Assembly (NCBI GenBank): GCA_040880405.1
Contig: JBBDIM010000201.1
Span: 1-10,753, forward strand
Length of the DNA stretch: 10,753 nt
Source: JBBDIM01 sp040880405
GTDB taxonomy: Bacteria; Planctomycetota; Planctomycetia; Pirellulales; Pirellulaceae
Reading direction: 5' to 3'
Shown: positions 6,492 through 10,753 of the stretch, in pieces
How the letters are laid out: every line of letters begins with the position of its first letter
Numbering within the stretch: position 1 is the stretch's first letter
Translations under genes and position numbers: made by a program
The notes under the pieces: generated by a model
Told to the model about the DNA's origin: nothing
The model's input: only the letters and a program-made list of their open reading frames with translations
Database searches by the model: none

Positions 6492-6520
6492 ATTATAGCA
6501 TCCGATCCAAGTTGATCCAT
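6492..6520 (-). promoter_or_regulatory. Extended -10 promoter candidate for the CxxCH gene
   Basis: Reading the minus strand, TGCTATAAT (6500-6492) is a perfect extended -10 element. A weak -35 (ATGGAT, 6520-6515) lies 17 bases upstream. Transcription would start near 6485, giving a leader of about 220 bases that contains the 16-bp repeats and a C-rich tract. It sits just past the stop of the upstream dppC-like gene, which supports an independent transcript for the CxxCH gene. Confidence 0.5.
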
Positions 6521-6559
6521 GGTTTTAGCCTGCCGCAGGGGAAGTCGCCGGCGAACGCC

Positions 6560-7405
6560 TCACGTTTTGAGCCGGGTATCAAACAGGTCTCGCAGACCAT
6601 CGCCGAGCAAGTTAAATCCCAGAATTGTCGCGGAAATCGCAATTCCCGGGGCGATCGCCGGCCAGAGGGTCGTGTGCAGGTACGATTTGGCCTCGACCAG
6701 CATCCCACCCCAGTCAGGGCTGGACGGGTCGCCCGCAATGCCTAGAAACGATAGCCCCGCGACTTCCAGGATTGCATGACCCAGGCCGAGGGTGGTGAGC
6801 ACCAGGATGGTGCCCCAGGTGCCGGGGAACAGCACACGCGTCACGACATACCAGGGAGTGGCCCCAGAAGCGACGGCCGCTTCGACATACGCCTGCTGGC
6901 GGAGCGTGATCACCACCGCGCGGACCTGCCGCACGAAGACCGGCAGATTAATCAGCCCCACCGCCAAAATCACCGGAAGCCAGCCAGGCCGCAAGGCGGC
7001 GATCACCAGAAAGGCGATCAGCAGGCTCGGGAACGCGAGCCAGACGTCGACCCCTCGCATGATCCAGATATCGACCCAACCGCGGCGATACCCGGCCCAC
7101 AGCCCTAGCGGCACGCCCAGCAGGATCGCCACGGTAATCGACGCCGTGCCCGCGAGCAGCGAGAGCCGCGCCCCGTAGATGACCCGCGTGAGGACATCTT
7201 TTTCGTGCGAGTCGGTCCCCAGCCAGTGCGTGGCGGAGGGGGGCAGATTTTGGCCATCCCGGAAATCGGGCGGATGCGGGGCGATCCAGGGTGCCAGCAG
7301 CGCGGTCAGCAAAAAGCCGCCGATGATGCAGGCCCCGACGATGATCGCCGGGTTGCGGATCACCTTCCGCCAGAGCGGTTTGCGGGTGTTGGGAACCGCG
7401 TTCAC
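6560..7405 (-). CDS. dppC: Peptide/nickel-type ABC transporter permease, DppC-like
   Basis: This 281-residue inner-membrane protein forms half of the channel of a binding-protein-dependent importer for oligopeptides or similar solutes. It has an N-terminal membrane segment (about 19-42), the family signature HWLGTDSHEKDVLTRVIYGAR (60-80), about five more membrane segments (near 84-106, 124-138, 141-157, 195-215 and 248-268), and the EAA loop that contacts the ATPase (VEAAVASGATP, 174-184). LSFLGIAGDPSSPDWGGML (218-236) is typical of DppC/OppC. The GTG start overlaps the dppB stop by four bases (GTGA), with GGAGGA nine bases upstream, so translation is probably coupled. A longer reading frame upstream is only the dppB region read in another frame. 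No hairpin terminator or ATPase gene follows. The symbol is family-level; the substrate is not known. Confidence 0.93.
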   Translation of the reverse strand: MNAVPNTRKPLWRKVIRNPAIIVGACIIGGFLLTALLAPWIAPHPPDFRDGQNLPPSATHWLGTDSHEKDVLTRVIYGARLSLLAGTASITVAILLGVPLGLWAGYRRGWVDIWIMRGVDVWLAFPSLLIAFLVIAALRPGWLPVILAVGLINLPVFVRQVRAVVITLRQQAYVEAAVASGATPWYVVTRVLFPGTWGTILVLTTLGLGHAILEVAGLSFLGIAGDPSSPDWGGMLVEAKSYLHTTLWPAIAPGIAISATILGFNLLGDGLRDLFDTRLKT

Positions 7406-8406
7406 TGGGCGTGTTCCTCCCGCAGTTTCGGATCGAGCAGCGCGAACACCAAGTCTAGCAGCAGGTTCAAGCTGACATACAGCGTGGCGATCAAGATCGC
7501 CCCGGCCTGGACCACGGCGTAGTCGTAGCCTTGGATCGCCGCGACGAGGTATCGCCCCAGGCCCGGCCAGTTGAACACGGTCTCCGTCAACACCGCGCCG
7601 GTCAGCAGCATCCCCATCTGGAAGCCGACGATGTTGGCGATCGGGATCGCCGCGTTGGGAAAAGCGTGTCGCCAGACGACGCGCGTCATGCTCGCCCCTT
7701 TGACCCGCGCGGTCCGCAGGTAATCGGTCGAGAGGACCTCCAACATGCTGTTCCGCGTAACGCGAGAAACGACCGCCAGCGGAATCGAGGAGAGCGCGAT
7801 CGCCGGCAACGTGATATGCCGCAGCGCCTTGCCCGCCAGGCTCCACTCGCCTCGCAGGATTGCCTCGGTCAGGTAGAAGTCGGTACTCAGATCATGAAAA
7901 GTCCCCGGGGGGAGGCGAAAACCGGACGGCATGCCGGGAAAGGTGGCGACGAGGCAGATCCCCAGAAAAAACACCGGGATGCTGATACCGACGAGAGACA
8001 ACGTCATCGCCGCATGATCGGGCCAACGCCCCCGATAAACGGCCGCCAACACGCCCAGCAAGATTCCCAGCGGGATCGCAATCAACAGCGCGGCCCCGGC
8101 GAGTTCCAGCGTGGCGGGGATCGCTTCGAGCAGGCGATCGGCGATCCGCTCGCCGGGCCGTTCGAACGAGACGCCCCAATCCCCTTGCAGCAGTTGCCCC
8201 AAAAAATCGAACAACTGGACCGGCAGCGGTTTGTTCCAGCCCTGCTCTTCCAACTCCATTTGCACCTTCTCCGGCACCGCATGTTGGCCGAACTGGGCCA
8301 GGACCGGATTGCCCGGCAAGACGCGAACCGCGATGAACACCGCGACCACGGCCACCAAAATGGTCAACGCGGCCTGGAGGATTCTCCCCAGTAAATATCG
8401 CCCCAC
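7402..8406 (-). CDS. dppB: Peptide/nickel-type ABC transporter permease, DppB-like
   Basis: This 334-residue inner-membrane protein is the partner of the DppC-like subunit. It opens with the family start GRYLLGRILQAALTILV and a first membrane segment (about 11-30), then the extracytoplasmic FRVLPGNP-type element (RVLPGNPVLAQFG, 28-40). About five further membrane segments follow (near 100-124, 135-156, 198-215, 258-280 and 298-323). The EAA loop is YLRTARVKGASMTRVVWRHA (229-248), and VFNWPGLGRYLV (277-288) and LLDPKLR (323-329) are typical of DppB/OppB. The GTG start lies two bases after the stop of the binding-protein gene. GGGAAAG just upstream can serve as the ribosome site. Its last codons overlap the start of dppC. 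Longer upstream reading is the preceding gene in another frame. The symbol is family-level. Confidence 0.93.
   Translation of the reverse strand: MGRYLLGRILQAALTILVAVVAVFIAVRVLPGNPVLAQFGQHAVPEKVQMELEEQGWNKPLPVQLFDFLGQLLQGDWGVSFERPGERIADRLLEAIPATLELAGAALLIAIPLGILLGVLAAVYRGRWPDHAAMTLSLVGISIPVFFLGICLVATFPGMPSGFRLPPGTFHDLSTDFYLTEAILRGEWSLAGKALRHITLPAIALSSIPLAVVSRVTRNSMLEVLSTDYLRTARVKGASMTRVVWRHAFPNAAIPIANIVGFQMGMLLTGAVLTETVFNWPGLGRYLVAAIQGYDYAVVQAGAILIATLYVSLNLLLDLVFALLDPKLREEHAQ
7415..7420 (-). promoter_or_regulatory. Ribosome binding site inside dppB for dppC
   Basis: GGAGGA on the minus strand lies within the last codons of the DppB-like gene, nine bases before the GTG start of the DppC-like gene at 7405. 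With the GTGA overlap this fixes the start of dppC and indicates translational coupling. Confidence 0.75.
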
Positions 8407-8408
8407 GT

Positions 8409-10019
8409 CTATTCTTTCCCAAAATGGGCCTGACGCAGCCGCATCAGGGCGGAAGGATGAAGCCGGTACCCTTTCAGCTCTTGCCGCAGGGCCATCCGCA
8501 CGTTCGTATTGACCAGCGGCACCACCGGGGCATCCTCGAAGATTTTTTCTTGCGCTTCGCGGTACAGCTCGATCCGGCGGTCTTGGTCGAGCTCCGTTTG
8601 CGCCGCGATCAGCAGGTCGTGGACCTCCTGGTTGCGGTAGCGACTGTGGTTGTTGCCGCCGTCGTCGTTGATGTTGTCCTGATCCAACAGCGTGTACAGG
8701 AAGTTGTCCGGGTCGATCACGTCGGCCGTCCAACCCGCCAACCCCAGCTGATGCTCCCCCCGAGTCATCCGAAAAAAATGCTGCCGGATGTCGTTGGTGA
8801 CAATCTCAATCTCAAAGCCAACCTTCTCCAGCGCGTCTTTCAGGTAGATCGCCGTTTGCCGCGGCTGCTGCATGTAGGGCCGAGGCTGGTCCATCACGAA
8901 CAGCTCCAGCTTGATCGGCAACTTCAGATCCCTCTTTTGGGCCACTTGCTCGACCAATTCCCGTGCCCGCTCAGGGTCGAAATCCCGCTTCGGCAACCCA
9001 TCGTGATGGCCCCAGATGGTGGGCGGCACCATCGTATCGGTGACCTTGGCTTGGCCGGAGTAGGCGATTTCCACCAGATGCTCCCGGTCGATCGCGTGCC
9101 AGATCGCCTGGCGGAGTTCTTTGCTATCGAGCGGCGGTTTCTCGTTTTGCATTGTCAGGAAGGCAACGTTCACACCGGGCGTGTCCTGGACCTCGATCCC
9201 AGGTTGGCCCACCAACTGATTGACCTCCGAGGGTGGCAGGTTGTCCGCGAAGTGGATCTCCCCTCGCTGCAGCTGCTGCACCCTTATCGAGCTTTCGTTG
9301 ATCGGCAGAAAGATCAACCGCTCAACCCCCGCGGGCCCCCGCCAATGCTCATCGAATCGGTCGAGCACGATCTCCTGATCGGTCTTCCAGCGAACAAATC
9401 GAAACGGCCCGGTCCCAACCGGATTCCGCGTAAAGCCGGAACCGGAGGCCTTTACCGCTTCCGGGCTGACGATCGCCGCGGGAAACATCGCCATGTGGGC
9501 GAGGAACATCGCCTGCGGCTCCTTCAGGTGGAACGCGACCGTCAGGTCATCCACCGCTTCCACGCGCTCGATCACCGCGAAGTTGGAGTAGTACGGAATC
9601 ACGTTGCTGTACACGTGGGGATGGTCGCTATCGAGGATCCGCTCAAACGTAAAGACCACCGCCTCGGCAGTGAGTGGGTTGCCATCATGAAATTTGACGC
9701 CCGGGCGAAGCTGGAAGGTCCACAACTTGCCGTCGGCGCTGGTTTTCCACGCCTCGGCAAGCGAAGGGACCAGATCGAGGGTGTCGTCGTCGTAGGCGAC
9801 CAAGGTATCGAACAGATTAACGATCACCTTCACCGATTCGCCAATATCAGTGTGGATCGGGTCGAGCCCGTTGGCATCGCCACCCCGGCCGTAGATCAAG
9901 GTGGACCCGGTCTCCCCCGCCCCGCCACCGCCGCCGCGAAAGCAGCCGAGCGCGGAGCCAAGCGAGGCCACCAAAATCATCAACCAGGCCACGCGGCTGG
10001 TTCGCCACTCGATTCCCAT
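8409..10019 (-). CDS. Lipoprotein solute-binding protein of a peptide ABC importer (SBP_bac_5, DppA/OppA-like)
   Basis: This 536-residue protein captures the solute for the importer encoded downstream. It has a lipoprotein signal (hydrophobic segment and ALGC, lipidated Cys26) followed by a Gly-rich linker, so it is membrane-anchored. The mature part fits family-5 binding proteins: LVPSLAEAW (83-91), WTFQLRPGVKFHDGNP (100-115) and the signature NPVGTGPFRFVRW (199-211), then a lobe-two segment ending in VVPLVNTN near the C-terminus. The substrate could be peptides, nickel chelates or sugars and cannot be told from sequence. I choose ATG at 10019 because AGGGTG lies five bases upstream and the signal then has normal length; GTG at 10052 would add 11 residues but falls at the predicted transcription start. 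It is first in an operon with the two permease genes. Confidence 0.93.
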   Translation of the reverse strand: MGIEWRTSRVAWLMILVASLGSALGCFRGGGGGAGETGSTLIYGRGGDANGLDPIHTDIGESVKVIVNLFDTLVAYDDDTLDLVPSLAEAWKTSADGKLWTFQLRPGVKFHDGNPLTAEAVVFTFERILDSDHPHVYSNVIPYYSNFAVIERVEAVDDLTVAFHLKEPQAMFLAHMAMFPAAIVSPEAVKASGSGFTRNPVGTGPFRFVRWKTDQEIVLDRFDEHWRGPAGVERLIFLPINESSIRVQQLQRGEIHFADNLPPSEVNQLVGQPGIEVQDTPGVNVAFLTMQNEKPPLDSKELRQAIWHAIDREHLVEIAYSGQAKVTDTMVPPTIWGHHDGLPKRDFDPERARELVEQVAQKRDLKLPIKLELFVMDQPRPYMQQPRQTAIYLKDALEKVGFEIEIVTNDIRQHFFRMTRGEHQLGLAGWTADVIDPDNFLYTLLDQDNINDDGGNNHSRYRNQEVHDLLIAAQTELDQDRRIELYREAQEKIFEDAPVVPLVNTNVRMALRQELKGYRLHPSALMRLRQAHFGKE

Positions 10020-10058
10020 TGCATCACCCTGTTGCAGTTGCGCGATTGTCACGCACGG

Positions 10059-10088
10059 ATTCTAGCTTGATTGCCAAGCCGCGGGCAA
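10059..10088 (-). promoter_or_regulatory. Promoter candidate for the ABC importer operon
   Basis: On the minus strand, TTGCCC (10088-10083) and TAGAAT (10064-10059) are separated by 18 bases; they match sigma-70 consensus at four and five of six positions. Transcription would begin near 10052, leaving a leader of about 33 bases before the ATG at 10019. No operator-like repeat overlaps it. Confidence 0.45.
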
Positions 10089-10172
10089 CCTTGGTCCGCG
10101 CGGAGCTTGTTTATCGGGTGCATGAGGAGTGGCAGTCGAAAGGGGGCAGTATCCACTGTAACGACTTTTCTG

Positions 10173-10190
10173 ACCACGAAAACCACGAAC
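10173..10190. repeat. Two tandem 9-bp ACCACGAA(A/C) units, single arm
   Basis: ACCACGAAA (10173-10181) and ACCACGAAC (10182-10190) are tandem 9-bp units, followed by a partial CACC. No inverted partner is visible nearby, so this may be half of an element built like those at 340-394 and 1871-1999. Being only two units long, it could be chance, but the same unit style at three other places in the window argues otherwise. Confidence 0.4.
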
Positions 10191-10354
10191 CACCTAGCAC
10201 GGCCATTAGCCGAAACCAAAATCAGAAGAGCGCGACAGGTGCGACCCTCGCGATCCGCCTAGCTTAGCCGCTGCGGGGTCATCCCCGATTCGCCAGGCCC
10301 GAAGGACCGTTACGCCCTGCCGATCCATCCAGACACTGATTCCTGGGTGCCATG

Positions 10355-10450
10355 CCCACGCCTGTAAGCGAAGGTATGCTTGGTTGGAATGGATCAACCA
10401 ACAAAGGGCCAACGGCCCGATTACATATCAGGCGTGGGATGAAGTCCCAG
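10355..10450 (-). repeat. REP-like two-hairpin repeat
   Basis: Within this stretch GGGCC/GGCCC (10406-10418, loop AAC) and TGGGA/TCCCA (10435-10449, loop TGAAG) form two small hairpins separated by an A/T-rich spacer. An outer perfect 10-bp pair, CCCACGCCTG (10355-10364) and CAGGCGTGGG (10429-10438), and TGGTTG/CAACCA (10381-10400) add alternative pairing. Read on the minus strand the order is CTTCA-looped stem, spacer, GC hairpin, the same order as the unit near 85-130. It resembles REP-type repeats recalled from planctomycetes; no transposase gene is in the window. Confidence 0.5.
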
Positions 10451-10473
10451 GTCTCATTGAACGGCCTGGGGAG

Positions 10474-10562
10474 AAAAAGGGGAGGAGTCCAATTTGTCAA
10501 TCGAACGGCTGCTCAGAAGCTCGACCGAGTGCGGAAGGATAAATTGGACTTTTCCCCTTTTT
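10474..10562. repeat. 22-bp inverted repeat, A/G-rich arms, 45-base loop
   Basis: The left arm (10474-10495) begins AAAAAGGGGAGGAGTCCAAT. The right arm (10541-10562), read on the other strand, begins AAAAAGGGGAAAAGTCCAAT. The arms match at 20 of 22 positions. The 45-base interior has no reading frame or clear secondary motif. The T-rich end of the right arm could act as a terminator-like tail on the plus strand, but no gene lies upstream on that strand. Confidence 0.75.
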
Positions 10563-10700
10563 CCTTGTCACCAACAATCTTTCGAGTTACTACCTGAACA
10601 GGTTCACCATTGCGTGGGATTTCCTGTAGTCACGGCGAATAGCAGTTCGCCTACGAGCGACCCGGCACGATGGTTTTCACTTCCTCTCACGCCAAAACTG

Positions 10701-10720
10701 AAAAAGGGGAAAAGTCCAAT
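10701..10720 (+). repeat. Third copy of the A/G-rich 20-bp repeat
   Basis: AAAAAGGGGAAAAGTCCAAT is identical over 20 bases to the reverse complement of the right arm at 10541-10562, and so is in the same orientation as the left arm at 10474. Three copies within 250 bases indicate a repeat family rather than a chance palindrome. An inverted partner may lie beyond the window end. Confidence 0.7.
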
Positions 10721-10753
10721 CCTGTTCGGCACGCTATTTTCTAGCACGGGTCG

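Larger units (their letters stand above)
10089..10753. other. Gene-free right region (repeats only)
   Basis: No reading frame here has a recognisable product or a credible ribosome site; the short open frames cross the repeats. The stretch holds a CACGAA-type 9-bp tandem (10173-10190), a REP-like pair of hairpins (about 10401-10450) preceded by a GTGCCATGCCCACGCC segment (10348-10363), and three copies of a 20-bp A/G-rich repeat (10474-10562 and 10701-10720). Bases 10570-10700 show nothing I can support. Confidence 0.6.

Noticed and set aside
7531..8394. 287-codon plus-strand open frame opposite the DppB-like gene
   Set aside because: The translation is low-complexity Arg/Gln/Asp-rich, typical of an antisense shadow; the minus strand has unambiguous membrane-protein content.
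8424..10070. 548-codon plus-strand open frame opposite the binding-protein gene
   Set aside because: It is almost exactly antisense to a clear SBP_bac_5 gene, its translation has no recognisable domain and is rich in Arg, His, Gln and Leu as expected from an antisense frame in GC-rich DNA.
10141..10160. Degenerate copy of the A/G-rich repeat (AGGGGGCAGTATCCACT)
   Set aside because: Alignment needs gaps and several mismatches; not enough to call.

Overview
The window looks like chromosomal DNA of a planctomycete, most likely of the Pirellulales type. The evidence is a prepilin-like DUF1559 protein followed by a small lipoprotein with a beta-sandwich motif, two enzymes with Tat (twin-arginine) export signals (one of the Gfo/Idh/MocA family), a small CxxCH protein with an 'AGKLP' C-terminus, and gene-poor edges full of short palindromic repeats. 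The assignment rests on gene families and is inferred; there is no rRNA or other marker here.

Layout. Bases 1-688 hold no supported gene but contain a REP-like hairpin cluster and two inverted repeats built from 8- or 9-bp units. A plus-strand block follows: a Tat-exported DapA/NanA-fold protein (689-1795), a 129-bp MITE-like palindromic element (1871-1999), a Tat-exported Gfo/Idh/MocA oxidoreductase (2061-3506), a DUF1559 prepilin-like protein (3626-4522) and a lipoprotein (4573-5046). From 5117 all genes are on the minus strand: a DinB/YfiT-like four-helix protein, a strong intrinsic terminator, a small periplasmic CxxCH (cytochrome c-like) protein with its own promoter candidate and a 16-bp tandem repeat in its leader, and a tightly coupled ABC importer operon for peptides or similar solutes, transcribed as lipoprotein binding protein, DppB-like permease, DppC-like permease. 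The last 700 bases have no gene but hold four more repeat features.

How the genes fit together. The two Tat enzymes probably act outside the cytoplasm on sugar-derived substrates, as such families are thought to do in planctomycetes, but no substrate can be read from the sequence. The DUF1559 protein and the lipoprotein are a recurrent planctomycete pair of unknown function. The importer operon encodes the binding protein and both membrane subunits but no ATPase; where the ATPase genes would be expected, the CxxCH gene and its promoter appear instead.

The protein-coding part is mostly ordinary for the group and I see no new multi-gene system. The unusual content is the density and variety of short structured repeats between genes, the 16-bp triplicate beside a near-perfect extended -10 promoter, and the altered active-site motifs in the DapA-like protein.
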